Origin: Amycolatopsis mongoliensis
GTDB taxonomy: Bacteria; Actinomycetota; Actinomycetes; Mycobacteriales; Pseudonocardiaceae
NCBI RefSeq assembly: GCF_030285665.1
Contig: NZ_CP127295.1
Coordinates: 5,084,001 to 5,148,000 of the forward strand
Length of the DNA: 64,000 nt
Reading direction: 5' to 3'
Shown here piece by piece: positions 1-8,762 of this stretch (its first letter is position 1; each line of letters starts with the position of its first letter). Below the pieces are notes generated by a model. That model was not told the DNA's origin and searched no databases. It saw only the letters and a program-made list of their open reading frames with translations. The position numbers and the translations under genes were made by a program.

Positions 1-1432
1 CTCGGTGGACAAGCTCCGCGGCGGCCCGCGCACCGACCTCGACCGCGAGCTCATCGGGCAGGGCGCGGCGAACGTCGCCGCCGGCGCGCTCGGCGGGTTC
101 CCGGTCACCGGCGTCATCGTGCGCAGCATGACCAACTACGAAGCGGGGGCGCGCACCCGCGCGTCGGCGATCCTGCACTGCGTCTGGATCCTCGCCGCGT
201 GCCTGCTGTTCACCGGCGTGCTGCGGCTGATCCCGCTGGCCGCGCTCGCCGCGTTGCTGGTCTACGTCGGCGCGAAGCTGGTGAACGTCAACGGGCTCAA
301 GGAAGTCCGGCGCCACGGCGACCTGCCGGTGTACGCCGTCACGCTGGCCGGCGCGGTCGCCGTCAACCTGCTGACCGGCGTCGCGGCCGGAATACTGCTG
401 GCGCTCGCGCTGATGCTGCGGCGGATGATCTTCTCCGGCATCCACGTCGAGAAGGACGGCGAACGCCACCGCGTCGTCATCGAAGGCGCGCTGACGTTCC
501 TGTCCGTGCCGCGGCTGACCCGGGTGCTCGCCGAGGTGCCGCCGCACGCCGAAGTCCGGCTGGAGCTGCTCGTCGACTACCTCGACCACGCCGCGTTCGA
601 CTGCCTGCGCGGCTGGCAGCAGGCCCACGCCGGGCCCGTGACGGTCGACGAGATCGGGCACCCGTGGTTCGAACGCGGCAGCTCGGGCGCGCCGACCGTG
701 CGCCGCAGCGTCGCCGCGCGGGTCGTGCCACGGTGGCTCGCGCCGTGGTCGGAGTGGCAGGCCGAGCACGTCGTGCTGCCCGCCCAGCGCACGGCCAGCT
801 CCCTGCTGTGCCGCGGTGCTTCGGAGTTCCACCGCCGCACCGCGCCACTGCTGCGTGACACGTGGAGCGGGCTGGCGCACGGCCAGCAGCCGCACACGCT
901 GTTCATCACCTGCGGCGACGCCCGGATCGTGCCGAACCTCATCACCACCAGCGGGCCGGGCGACCTGTTCACCGTGCGGAACATCGGCAACCTCGTGCCG
1001 CCGGCGGACGGCGACGACTCTTCGGTCGGCGCGGCGATCGAGTACGCGGTCGGCGTGCTCGGGGTCGCCGAGATCGTGGTGTGCGGGCATTCCGGGTGCG
1101 GGGCGATGAAGGCGCTGCTCGGCCAGGCGCCGGACGGCCTGGTCCAGCTCGGCAGCTGGCTGCGTCACGGCGAAGCGACCCTGCGGCGACGGAGCCGTGA
1201 GGCGCCGCTGCTGCTCGGCGGCGAACGGCCGGCGGCCGAGGCCGACCAGCTCGCGCTGCAGAACGTGGTGCAGCAGCTGGAAACCCTGCGCGGGTACCCG
1301 GTGGTCGCCGACGCGCTGGCCCGGGGCGGGCTCCGGCTGACCGGGATGTACTTCGACGTCGGCGCCGCGCAGGTGTCCCTGTTGGACGATGCGGCGCGCG
1401 GATTCGTCCCGGCGGGTGCGCTGGAGCACTGA
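1..1432 (+). CDS. SulP transporter-STAS-beta-carbonic anhydrase fusion (5' truncated by window)
   Basis: The reading frame is open from the first bases, and comparison with the complete paralogue downstream shows that roughly the first 250 residues lie outside the window. The visible part holds the last SulP membrane segments, a STAS-like domain (about residues 150-235 of the visible part) and a beta-carbonic anhydrase domain (about 265-475). The zinc-site motifs are present: CGDAR near residue 303 and CGHSGCG near 360. Such fusions (family of Rv3273 of M. tuberculosis) are thought to couple bicarbonate or another anion transport to CO2 hydration at the membrane. The next gene is a close paralogue. 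The family is clear; the substrate is inferred. Confidence 0.9.
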   Translation, partial: SVDKLRGGPRTDLDRELIGQGAANVAAGALGGFPVTGVIVRSMTNYEAGARTRASAILHCVWILAACLLFTGVLRLIPLAALAALLVYVGAKLVNVNGLKEVRRHGDLPVYAVTLAGAVAVNLLTGVAAGILLALALMLRRMIFSGIHVEKDGERHRVVIEGALTFLSVPRLTRVLAEVPPHAEVRLELLVDYLDHAAFDCLRGWQQAHAGPVTVDEIGHPWFERGSSGAPTVRRSVAARVVPRWLAPWSEWQAEHVVLPAQRTASSLLCRGASEFHRRTAPLLRDTWSGLAHGQQPHTLFITCGDARIVPNLITTSGPGDLFTVRNIGNLVPPADGDDSSVGAAIEYAVGVLGVAEIVVCGHSGCGAMKALLGQAPDGLVQLGSWLRHGEATLRRRSREAPLLLGGERPAAEADQLALQNVVQQLETLRGYPVVADALARGGLRLTGMYFDVGAAQVSLLDDAARGFVPAGALEH

Positions 1433-1440
1433 CGCCGAGA

Positions 1441-1525
1441 GCGCCCCAATGTGGCGTTGGTTGCGTCCGACGCACCCAATGTGGCGTTCGGTGCGTCTGA
1501 CGCACCGAACGCCACATTGGGGCGC
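1441..1525. repeat. Tandem-inverted hairpin element after the first SulP gene
   Basis: The unit CCAATGTGGCGTT...GCGTC.GACGCAC occurs twice in direct order with a 30-bp period, followed by one inverted copy. The inner part is a perfect palindrome with 23-bp arms (1475-1497 and 1499-1521) and a one-base loop. It starts 8 bases after the stop codon of the first SulP-CA gene. It most likely acts as a transcription terminator. A long poly-T run is absent, so this is inference from position and structure. Confidence 0.75.
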
Positions 1526-1564
1526 TGTGTCGGTGGGCGGAAAGCCTTGTGCCGTACGGGGTTT

Positions 1565-1584
1565 CACCTGTCACGCGACAGGTG
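1565..1584. promoter_or_regulatory. Palindrome CACCTGTC-N4-GACAGGTG upstream of the second SulP gene
   Basis: Perfect 8-bp arms separated by 4 bases, 120 bp upstream of the second SulP-carbonic anhydrase start and outside the hairpin element. Size and position fit a binding site for a dimeric regulator, but no cognate regulator is identifiable in the window. A small RNA hairpin is an alternative. Confidence 0.35.
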
Positions 1585-1704
1585 GTTGATCTTGTGAACG
1601 GGACGTTAACGAGCTGTCCGATTTGTGACATCCGGGCTAAAAGTGGCGAGTTACTCACTCGAACGGGTGGTGCATAGCGGACATTTCACCTGATTTCCGG
1701 TTGC

Positions 1705-3879
1705 ATGGTGATCATGAGACCCCTCGCCGTGCTCCGCCACGACCTGCCGGCCTCACTGGTCGTCTTCCTCGTCGCTGTCCCCCTGTCCCTCGGCATCGCG
1801 CTCGCTTCGGGCGCCCCGGTCGCCGCCGGGCTCGTCGCCGCCGTCGTCGGTGGCGTCGTCGCCGGTGCCCTCGGCGGCTCCGCGCTCCAGGTGAGCGGGC
1901 CCGCCGCCGGCCTGACCGTCGTCATGGCCGAAACCATCCAGACCTTCGGCTGGGCCGTCACCTGCGCGATCACCGTCGCCGCGGGTGCGCTGCAGATCCT
2001 GCTGGGGCTGAGCAGAATCGCCCGCGCCGCGCTCGCCATCTCGCCGGCCATCGTGCACGGCATGCTGGCCGGCATCGGCGTCACGATCGTGCTCGGCCAG
2101 CTGCACGTCATCCTCGGCGGCAAGGCCCAGAGCTCCGCGATCGAGAACATCGCCGAGCTGCCCGGCCAGATCGTCGCCCACCACGACTCGGCCACCCTGA
2201 TCGGCCTGCTCACCATCGCGATCCTGCTGCTCTGGCCGAAGCTCCCGGCCGCCGTCCGGAAGGTGCCGGGGCCGCTGGCCGCGATCGCCACCGCGACGCT
2301 GGTCTCGGTGCTGGCCGGGATGACGCTGCCCCGCGTCGAACTGCCCGGTGACCTGCTCGACGTCCACCTCGTCCCGCAGCTGCCGGACGGCTGGGGCGGG
2401 TTCGCGCTCGCCGTCGTCACCATCGCCCTGATCGCCAGCGTGGAAAGCCTGCTCTCGGCGGTCGCGGTCGACCGCCTGCACACCGGGCCGCGCGCCAACC
2501 TGGACCGCGAGCTCGTCGGCCAGGGCGCGGCCAACATGGTTTCCGGTGCCCTGGGCGGGCTGCCGGTCACCGGCGTCATCGTCCGCAGCTCCACGAACGT
2601 CGCCGCCGGCGCGAAAACGCGGGCGTCGGCGGTGCTGCACGGCGTCTGGGTGCTGGTGTTCGTCGTCCTGCTCGCCGGGCTGATCCAGAACATCCCGCTG
2701 GCCGCGCTGGCCGGGCTGCTCGTCCACGTCGGCGCGAAACTGGTCAACCCCGAGCACCTGAGGACCGTGCTCACGCACGGCGACCTGCCCGTCTACCTGC
2801 TCACCCTCGGCGGCGTCGTCGTGTTCGACCTGCTCACCGGCGTCCTCGCCGGGATCGGGCTCTCGCTGGTGCTGATGCTGCGCCGCACGTTGTGGTCCGG
2901 CATCCACGTCGAAGCCGAAGGCGACAACTGGCGTGTGGTCGTCGAAGGCGTCCTGACGTTCCTCTCGGTGCCGCGCCTGTCGAAGGTGCTCGGCGCCATC
3001 CCGGCCGGGGTGCCGGTGCGGCTGGAGCTGGTCGTCGACTACCTCGACCACGCGGCGTTCGAAAGCCTCACCACGTGGCAGCAGGCGCACGAGCGCGCCG
3101 GCGGCACGGTGGACGTCGACGAGGTCGGCCACCCGTGGTTCGGCGAGGGCAAGGCGGGCCGCCCGACGCGGTCGCGGCTGGCCGCGAGCCGGGCGGTGCC
3201 GCGCTGGCTCGCTCCGTGGTCGGAATGGCAGGCCATGGAAGGCATCCCGGCCCAGCAGACCCGCCGCGGCGCGACCGAGTTCCACCGCCGCGCGGCCCCG
3301 CTGCTGCGCGACACGCTGTCCGGCCTCGCCGACGGCCAGCGCCCCCGCACCCTGTTCATCACCTGCGGCGACTCCCGGATCGTGCCGAACCTGATCACGA
3401 CCAGCGGCCCGGGCGACCTGTTCACGATCCGCAACATCGGCAACCTCGTGCCGCCGGGGCAGGCCGACCCGTCGATGAACGCGTCGATCGAGTACGCGGT
3501 CGGCGTCCTGGGCATCGAGGAGATCGTGGTGTGCGGGCACTCGGGCTGCGGCGCGATGGCGGCCCTGGCCGACGGCCCGCCGCCGGGTCCCCTGGCGGTC
3601 TGGCTCCGGCACGCGGAGCCGAGCGCGCACCGCCTGGGCCCGGCCACCCTGGACGGAGCGGTCCCGGACCGCGACGGCGACCGCCTGGCGCTGCACAACG
3701 TGCTCCAGCAGCTGGAGCACCTGCGGGAGTACCCGTCGGTGGCGGCGGCCGAGGCGGCGGGGAAGGTGCAGCTGACCGGGATGTACTTCGCGGTGGGAAC
3801 CGCGCAGGTGTACCTGTTCGACGCGGCGGAGCGGACGTTCCGCCCGGCCGGGGCGCCGGTGGTGGTGCCGGGCGCTTGA
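1705..3879 (+). CDS. SulP transporter-STAS-beta-carbonic anhydrase fusion (complete)
   Basis: A 724-residue protein with about 400 residues of SulP-type membrane segments, a STAS-like domain (about 402-490) and a C-terminal beta-class carbonic anhydrase (about 515-720). The zinc and catalytic motifs are intact: TCGDSR near residue 553 and CGHSGCG near 611. It is a paralogue of the preceding gene, with long near-identical stretches in the SulP and carbonic anhydrase parts. Predicted role: membrane anion (bicarbonate or sulfate) transport coupled to CO2/bicarbonate conversion. ATG codons at 1705 and 1714 are both possible starts. A hairpin element and a separate 8-bp palindrome lie in the 272-bp upstream gap, suggesting its own promoter. 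Confidence 0.92.
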   Translation: MVIMRPLAVLRHDLPASLVVFLVAVPLSLGIALASGAPVAAGLVAAVVGGVVAGALGGSALQVSGPAAGLTVVMAETIQTFGWAVTCAITVAAGALQILLGLSRIARAALAISPAIVHGMLAGIGVTIVLGQLHVILGGKAQSSAIENIAELPGQIVAHHDSATLIGLLTIAILLLWPKLPAAVRKVPGPLAAIATATLVSVLAGMTLPRVELPGDLLDVHLVPQLPDGWGGFALAVVTIALIASVESLLSAVAVDRLHTGPRANLDRELVGQGAANMVSGALGGLPVTGVIVRSSTNVAAGAKTRASAVLHGVWVLVFVVLLAGLIQNIPLAALAGLLVHVGAKLVNPEHLRTVLTHGDLPVYLLTLGGVVVFDLLTGVLAGIGLSLVLMLRRTLWSGIHVEAEGDNWRVVVEGVLTFLSVPRLSKVLGAIPAGVPVRLELVVDYLDHAAFESLTTWQQAHERAGGTVDVDEVGHPWFGEGKAGRPTRSRLAASRAVPRWLAPWSEWQAMEGIPAQQTRRGATEFHRRAAPLLRDTLSGLADGQRPRTLFITCGDSRIVPNLITTSGPGDLFTIRNIGNLVPPGQADPSMNASIEYAVGVLGIEEIVVCGHSGCGAMAALADGPPPGPLAVWLRHAEPSAHRLGPATLDGAVPDRDGDRLALHNVLQQLEHLREYPSVAAAEAAGKVQLTGMYFAVGTAQVYLFDAAERTFRPAGAPVVVPGA

Positions 3880-4107
3880 GGTTCGCTCGGGGCGGGCCGC
3901 GGATTGGGGTCGCGCTGCCGGCCCGGTCTGGCCTCGCTTGCTCGGCCCGCCCCCGCCCAGCGCCCCTCGGTGGGAGATTCGTCGTCCGGGGCCGTACCTG
4001 GGCCGGGCCCCACCGCCTCCCGCTGCAAACCCTCGCCGACCTGGGAGTCTTCGTCCGCCGACCCCGGTCATCCGGTGCCCGCGGTGCGCGGCCGTCCGTG
4101 GAGTCAC
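3880..4107. other. Intergenic region, nothing recognised
   Basis: About 230 bases of GC-rich DNA between the SulP-CA gene and bioD. I see no convincing coding frame, hairpin or repeat apart from a -10-like hexamer at the right end. Confidence 0.5.
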
Positions 4108-4113
4108 TAAGTT
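4108..4113 (+). promoter_or_regulatory. -10 element (TAAGTT) of bioD, leaderless arrangement
   Basis: TAAGTT ends 8 bases before the GTG at 4122 and no Shine-Dalgarno sequence precedes that codon. This is the spacing of a leaderless actinobacterial mRNA. Inferred from spacing only. Confidence 0.45.
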
Positions 4114-4121
4114 GATGGCCC

Positions 4122-4847
4122 GTGACCATGCTGGTGATGACGGGGACCGGGACCGGGGTCGGCAAGACGATCACCACGGCGGCCATCGCCGCCCTGGCGG
4201 TGGCCGGCGGGCAGCGCGTCGCCGTCCTGAAACCCGCCCAGACCGGCGTCGGCCCCGATGAGCCCGGTGATCTGCAGGACGTTCTCCGGCTCGCCGGGGA
4301 CCGCGTCACCACGCTCGAGCTGCGGCGGTATCCCGACCCCCTGTCGCCCGAGGCCGCCGCGCGCCGCAGTGGGCTTCCCGCGCTCGATCCCGGGGAGATC
4401 GCGCGGGCCGCGTCCGACCTCGACACCGCGCACGACCTCACCCTGATCGAAGGCGCCGGGGGCCTGCTCGTGCGCTTCGACAAGACCGGCTCCAGCCTCG
4501 CCGACGTCGCCTGGTCGCTCGGCTCGCTCGTGATCATCGTCGCCGAGGCGGGCCTCGGGACGCTCAACGCCACCGCGCTCACCGCCGAGGTCGCCACGAA
4601 ACGCGGCCTCACCGTCGCCGGCGTGATCATCGGCTCGTGGCCGGCCGAACCGGACCTCGCGGCGCTGTCCAACCTCGAAGACCTGCCGGTCGCGGCCGGT
4701 GCGCCGCTGCTCGGCGTGCTGCCGGCCGGGCTCGGCGAGGTGTCCCGCGAGGAGTTCCTGTCCGCCGCGCGGGCCGGGCTCTCGCCGTGGTTCGGCGGCG
4801 AGTTCGACCCCGAGCTCTTCGCCGGCTGCGCTTCCGCCGGGAAGTGA
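4122..4847 (+). CDS. bioD: Dethiobiotin synthetase
   Basis: ATP-dependent closure of diaminopelargonate with CO2 to dethiobiotin, the penultimate biotin step, in the cytosol. The 241-residue protein has the usual BioD length. The P-loop reads GTGTGVGKT near residues 7-15. The KPAQTG segment near residue 38 and the EGAGGLLVR segment near residue 110 match the family's substrate-binding regions. The GTG at 4122 is chosen because a -10-like hexamer lies 8 bases upstream; ATG 4128 is an alternative. bioB follows 72 bases later, so the two probably share regulation. bioA and bioF are not in the window. Confidence 0.93.
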   Translation: MTMLVMTGTGTGVGKTITTAAIAALAVAGGQRVAVLKPAQTGVGPDEPGDLQDVLRLAGDRVTTLELRRYPDPLSPEAAARRSGLPALDPGEIARAASDLDTAHDLTLIEGAGGLLVRFDKTGSSLADVAWSLGSLVIIVAEAGLGTLNATALTAEVATKRGLTVAGVIIGSWPAEPDLAALSNLEDLPVAAGAPLLGVLPAGLGEVSREEFLSAARAGLSPWFGGEFDPELFAGCASAGK

Positions 4848-4919
4848 CCTGCGTCGCTGTCGCCCCCGGGCGCCTTCGTGCACGATGAGGGACGCTTCCA
4901 CCACGACCAAGGAGACGCC

Positions 4920-5933
4920 GTGACCGCAGTCCCGGACACCGATGTCCTCGCCTACGCGCGCGAGCACGTCCTCGAGAACGGGGTCGGCCTGGGCGAAGCC
5001 GAAGTCCTCGAGGTGCTGCGGCTGCCCGACGACCGGCTGCCCGACCTGCTCGCCCTGGCGCACGACGTGCGGATGCGCTGGTGCGGGCCCGAGGTCGAGG
5101 TCGAGGGCATCATCAGCCTCAAGACCGGCGGCTGCCCCGAGGACTGCCACTTCTGCTCGCAGTCCGGTCGCTTCCCGACGCCGGTGCGCTCGGCCTGGCT
5201 CGACATCCCGAACCTCGTCAAGGCCGCCCGGCAGACCGCCGAGACCGGCGCGACGGAGTTCTGCATCGTCGCCGCCGTCCGCGGCCCGGACCAGCGGCTG
5301 CTCTCCCAGGTCCGCGAGGGTGTGAAGGCGATCCGCGAGGACGGCAACGACATCCAGATCGCCTGCTCGCTCGGCATGCTCACGCAGGAGCAGGTCGACG
5401 AGCTCGTCGAGATGGGCGTGCACCGCTACAACCACAACCTCGAGACGGCGCGCTCGCACTTCCCGGAGGTCGTCACCACCCACACGTGGGAAGAACGCTG
5501 GGACACGCTGCGGATGGTCGCCGAGGCGGGCATGGAGGTCTGCTGCGGCGGCATCATCGGCATGGGGGAGACGGTCGAGCAGCGCGCGGAGTTCGCGGTG
5601 CAGCTGGCCGAGCTGAGCCCGCACGAGGTGCCGATGAACTTCCTCATCCCGCAGCCGGGTACGCCGTACGAGCACTACGAGATCGTGGCGGGCAAGGACG
5701 CCCTGCGGACGGTCGCGGCGTTCCGGCTCGCGATGCCGCGCACGATGCTGCGCTTCGCCGGCGGCCGCGAGCTGACGCTGGGCGACCTCGGCGCGGAGCA
5801 GGGCATGCTCGGCGGCATCAACGCGATCATCGTCGGCAACTACCTGACCAACCTGGGCCGCCCGGCGAGCGCGGACCTGGAGATGCTCGACGAGCTCAAG
5901 ATGCCCATCAAGGCCCTCAGTGACAGCCTCTGA
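4920..5933 (+). CDS. bioB: Biotin synthase (radical SAM)
   Basis: Inserts sulfur into dethiobiotin to form biotin, using a radical-SAM [4Fe-4S] cluster and an auxiliary Fe-S cluster. The SAM-cluster motif CPEDCHFC (C-x3-C-x2-C) follows GG in the N-terminal third. The segment around YNHNLETA and a GGRE segment near the C-terminus match the family. The start is the GTG at 4920, because AAGGAG (4909-4914) sits at ideal spacing; an upstream in-frame GTG at 4878 lacks this. This gives 337 residues, the normal length. The 3' end overlaps bsaP by 14 bases, implying translational coupling. Confidence 0.95.
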   Translation: MTAVPDTDVLAYAREHVLENGVGLGEAEVLEVLRLPDDRLPDLLALAHDVRMRWCGPEVEVEGIISLKTGGCPEDCHFCSQSGRFPTPVRSAWLDIPNLVKAARQTAETGATEFCIVAAVRGPDQRLLSQVREGVKAIREDGNDIQIACSLGMLTQEQVDELVEMGVHRYNHNLETARSHFPEVVTTHTWEERWDTLRMVAEAGMEVCCGGIIGMGETVEQRAEFAVQLAELSPHEVPMNFLIPQPGTPYEHYEIVAGKDALRTVAAFRLAMPRTMLRFAGGRELTLGDLGAEQGMLGGINAIIVGNYLTNLGRPASADLEMLDELKMPIKALSDSL

Positions 5934-6126
5934 CGCACCCGCCTTCTGCGTCCACTGTGGACAGGAGTCGCCGGGTGGGGCGGACCACCCGGCGTGCCAC
6001 AACCCGAGGACGGCGCTGGAGCCGCCGCGCTACTGCACGTTCTGCGCGCGGCGGCTCGTCGTCCAGGTGAGCCCGCTCGGCTGGACGGCGAAGTGCAGCC
6101 GCCACGGCGAGACGGCCGGCGGCTGA
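5920..6126 (+). CDS. bsaP: Biotin synthase auxiliary protein BsaP
   Basis: A 68-residue cysteine-rich protein whose start lies inside the end of bioB. It shows CVHC, a second CTFC pair and further cysteines within a short basic sequence. This matches the actinobacterial protein family (Rv1590 of M. tuberculosis) reported to support BioB by protecting or delivering its auxiliary Fe-S cluster. The 14-base overlap with bioB suggests coupled, stoichiometric synthesis. Family identification rests on cysteine spacing, size and the invariant position after bioB. A generic zinc-ribbon protein would be the alternative. Confidence 0.85.
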   Translation: MTASDAPAFCVHCGQESPGGADHPACHNPRTALEPPRYCTFCARRLVVQVSPLGWTAKCSRHGETAGG

Positions 6127-6129
6127 GAT

Positions 6130-6182
6130 GCCGTGAATGACTCATTCATGTCGTCCGACGCCGTGAATGAGTCATTCACGGC
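6130..6182. repeat. Palindromic element with TGAATGA-C-TCATTCA core after bsaP
   Basis: Perfect 19-bp inverted arms (6130-6148 and 6164-6182) separated by 15 bases. Each arm contains the near-palindrome TGAATGACTCATTCA. It starts 4 bases after the bsaP stop. The same core recurs at 41301-41359. Probably a terminator-type hairpin. The remaining gap to 6335 holds a possible -10 box TACCCT at 6257 for the next gene. Confidence 0.75.
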
Positions 6183-6335
6183 GTGGGCGGAGCCGCCGGC
6201 GGTGACTGTCCGCGGCGACACGGCCAGCGGCTCACCGGCTCCACGCACCGACCGGTTACCCTCGGTCGCATCACGCTTGCCGGGGGCTCCGGATGCCAGG
6301 AGCCCCGATCGGCACAGTCGCAGGAGGGAGTCCGG

Positions 6336-6932
6336 GTGAGTGAGTCGTCGGGGCCCGCGCACCGGCCGTCGGCCGTCGCCGGCCCGTGGTCGGTGCCCGT
6401 GCTGTTCCGGGAGCGGCGGCCGCGAGTCGTCGTCAAGGCCGACCTGCTGCCCGCCGTGAGCGTGCTCGGCACCCTCAGCCTGCTGAGCTTCCCGCTCGCC
6501 TTCGCCTGGTCGCGGCTCGCGCCGCCGGAGCGCGTGCGCATCATCTCCGCCGACGGCACCCAGGGTGCCCTGGAGCTGGAGAGCTGGCACCGCTTCGACG
6601 ACCTCGCCGTCTTCGGGCTGATGACGCTCGGGCTGGGGATCGTGGTCGGCGTCGTCGTCTGGCTGCTGCGCGAGCGCCGCGGGCCGGTCGTGTTCCTCGC
6701 CGCCGTCCTCGGTGTCGCCCTCGCGAGCGCGCTGGCCATGCTGCTCGGCGTCGGCTGGGCGAACAGCCACTACGCCATCGCGAGCCCACCGGCGCTCGGC
6801 TCGGTGATCGAACTGGCGCCGCGCCTGGAGTCGTGGTGGGTGCTGCTCACCGGCCCGCTCGGCGTGACGGCCGCCTACAGCCTGCTCGCCACCTGGAACG
6901 GCCGCGACGACCTCGGCCGCCGCCTCGGCTGA
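6336..6932 (+). CDS. DUF2567-type membrane protein
   Basis: A 198-residue integral membrane protein with about four hydrophobic segments and a short soluble loop after the first (around VRIISADGTQGALELE). Its place after bioB-bsaP matches the mycobacterial order bioB-Rv1590-Rv1591, where Rv1591 is a DUF2567 membrane protein of unknown function. The GTG at 6336 is chosen because GGAGGG lies just upstream (6323-6328); the frame stays open further upstream but lacks a better start. No function can be assigned. Proximity to the biotin genes may be conserved synteny rather than a functional link. Confidence 0.75.
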   Translation: MSESSGPAHRPSAVAGPWSVPVLFRERRPRVVVKADLLPAVSVLGTLSLLSFPLAFAWSRLAPPERVRIISADGTQGALELESWHRFDDLAVFGLMTLGLGIVVGVVVWLLRERRGPVVFLAAVLGVALASALAMLLGVGWANSHYAIASPPALGSVIELAPRLESWWVLLTGPLGVTAAYSLLATWNGRDDLGRRLG

Positions 6933-6975
6933 ACCGCTCTCCCCTAAGCTGGCTCCCTCGACCACAGGGGGTTCA

Positions 6976-8004
6976 GTGACTGAAGACATCGAGGTTTCGC
7001 GGCACCACGCCGTCCGCTTTCCCGGCATCAGCCCGCGCGCTTACGAGCACCCGGTGGACCGGGGCGCGCTCGCCACATTGCGCGCCGTGCCCGGGTTCGC
7101 CCAGGTCGTCAAGACCATTTCGGGTTTCTACAACGAGCGCGGCGAGCGGCTGATGGCGCTCGCGTCGTCGATCCGCGTGGGGCCCAAGCAGTACCCCGAG
7201 CTCGATCGCCTGCGCCACGAGTGCGCCGAGACGCTCGACCTGCCGTCGGTGCCGAACGTGTTCGTCTACCAGGACCCCCGCATCCAGGCGGAGGCCGTCG
7301 GCATGGACGAGCCGTTCATCCGGGTCAGCACCGGGCTCGTCGACCTGATGAGCCACGAGTCGCTGCGGTTCGTGCTCGGGCACGAGATGGGGCACGTGCT
7401 GTCCGGGCATTCGGTGTACCGCACCATGATGGTGCGCCTGATCAGCCTGCAGCTGGCGATGTCGTGGACGCCGGTCAGCGCGCTCGGCATCCGGGCGATC
7501 ATCGCGGCGCTGCGCGAGTGGTTCCGCAAGGCCGAGCTGTCGTGCGACCGCGCCGGGCTGCTCTGCGGCCAGGATCCGACGGCGGCGCTGCGCGCGCAGA
7601 TCCAGGTCGCGGGCGGGATCGACCCGGCCCGGATCGACATCCCGTCGTTCCTGCAGCAGGCCGCCGAGTACGAGTCGGTCGAGGACATCCGCGACAGCTT
7701 CCTCAAGCTCAAATTCGTCGAGACGGAGTCACACCCGTTCGCGGTGGTCCGCGCGGCGCAGCTGCAGAAGTGGGCGGCGTCGGCGGAGTACCGGGGGATC
7801 CTGGCGGGCGACTACCCGCGCCGCGACGACGACACGCCGACGTCCGACTGGAAGGACGACCTGAAGTCGGCGGCCAAGTCGTACAAGGACTCGTGGAGCT
7901 CGTCGGCCGACCCGCTGACGAAGGTGTTCAGCGACGTCGGCGAGACGGTCTCCAGCACGGCGGGCAAGGTGTGGAGCAAGTTCGGCAACGGCTCCGGGGA
8001 CTGA
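6976..8004 (+). CDS. M48-family zinc metalloprotease
   Basis: A 342-residue protein with the gluzincin motif HEMGH (HExxH) near residue 135, within VLGHEMGHVLSGH. Downstream, an acidic stretch KAELSCDRAG supplies the expected third zinc ligand region. The region before HExxH (YQDPRIQAEAVGMDEPFIRVSTGL) is typical of M48 peptidases. Two weakly hydrophobic segments flank the motif, and the last 80 residues are polar and probably disordered. It begins at GTG 6976, 6 bases after a run of G (AGGGGG). The role is likely membrane or envelope protein quality control. It converges with the next gene, leaving a single base between stop codons. Confidence 0.85.
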   Translation: MTEDIEVSRHHAVRFPGISPRAYEHPVDRGALATLRAVPGFAQVVKTISGFYNERGERLMALASSIRVGPKQYPELDRLRHECAETLDLPSVPNVFVYQDPRIQAEAVGMDEPFIRVSTGLVDLMSHESLRFVLGHEMGHVLSGHSVYRTMMVRLISLQLAMSWTPVSALGIRAIIAALREWFRKAELSCDRAGLLCGQDPTAALRAQIQVAGGIDPARIDIPSFLQQAAEYESVEDIRDSFLKLKFVETESHPFAVVRAAQLQKWAASAEYRGILAGDYPRRDDDTPTSDWKDDLKSAAKSYKDSWSSSADPLTKVFSDVGETVSSTAGKVWSKFGNGSGD

Positions 8005-8005
8005 C

Positions 8006-8722
8006 TCAGTTGAGGCTGGCGGGCTTGCCGAGGTCGGTGAGCTCGCCGGGCGGCAGCGGCACCGCGCCCAGCGTGTCGAGGAACCCCGCCTCCCGCGTCA
8101 GCAGCCGGCACGCGATGCGGAGCCGGCGCAGGGGGTGGCGTTCCTCCAGCAGCCGCTGGCGGTCCTCCAGCGGCAGCAGGCAGTCCGCGGCCAGCTGGTA
8201 GGCCAGCTCGGCCAGTTCGGTGTCCGCGTCGGGGGTGTGCCAGTCGTCGCTGCGCCACGCCGTTTCGCAGTAGCGCCGGTGCGCCGTGCGGGCGACCACC
8301 GCGAGGCGCTCGGCCATGTCCCCGGACGGCGCCACCGGGTCGTCGTCGACCCACTCCACGGAAGCGATCAGGTACGGCGCCGACACGCAGTCGAGGTCGG
8401 TCAGCCGGAAGCGGCGCTGGGCCTGCGTCACGACGTCGAACCGGCCGTCCGGCAGGCGCTTCGCCTCGCGCAGCACCGTGCTGCAGCCGATCTCGTACAG
8501 CTGGTCCAGACCACGGACCTCGCGGGTCAGGGACGACCGCAGGGCCACGACGCCGAACTCGCGTCCTGGCACCGTGCCGCTGACGAGGTCCGCCATCAGC
8601 TGCCGGTACCGCGGTTCGAAGATGTGCAGCGGCAGCTTGGTCCCCGGGAGCAGAACGGTCTGCAACGGGAACAACGGCAGCAAGGTCGTCGTCGCGTCGC
8701 TTTCCGATTCCGGCTCGGTCAC
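8006..8722 (-). CDS. Lon N-terminal (substrate-binding) domain protein
   Basis: A 238-residue protein starting with LFPLQTVLLPGTKLPLHIFEPRY, the characteristic opening of the Lon protease N-terminal (LonSB) domain. It lacks the AAA+ ATPase and protease domains of Lon, so it is a stand-alone LonSB protein as found in many actinomycetes. Function is unknown; stand-alone LonSB domains are assumed to bind proteins. It starts at a GTG (8720-8722) and lies 40 bases downstream of the NrtR-like gene on the same strand, so the two may be co-transcribed. Confidence 0.85.
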   Translation of the reverse strand: MTEPESESDATTTLLPLFPLQTVLLPGTKLPLHIFEPRYRQLMADLVSGTVPGREFGVVALRSSLTREVRGLDQLYEIGCSTVLREAKRLPDGRFDVVTQAQRRFRLTDLDCVSAPYLIASVEWVDDDPVAPSGDMAERLAVVARTAHRRYCETAWRSDDWHTPDADTELAELAYQLAADCLLPLEDRQRLLEERHPLRRLRIACRLLTREAGFLDTLGAVPLPPGELTDLGKPASLN

Positions 8723-8762
8723 GGGTCAACCGTAAGGGGAGAACGCGCTGGGCGCAGGATGG

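Noticed and set aside
1753..4107. Long open frame (784 codons) on the minus strand opposite the SulP-CA gene
   Set aside because: Composition is Arg/Gly/Asp/His-rich shadow of high-GC codons; the plus strand encodes a clear transporter-carbonic anhydrase.
4107..6002. Long minus-strand frame opposite bioD/bioB
   Set aside because: Shadow frame; no domain, and the plus strand holds diagnostic biotin enzymes.
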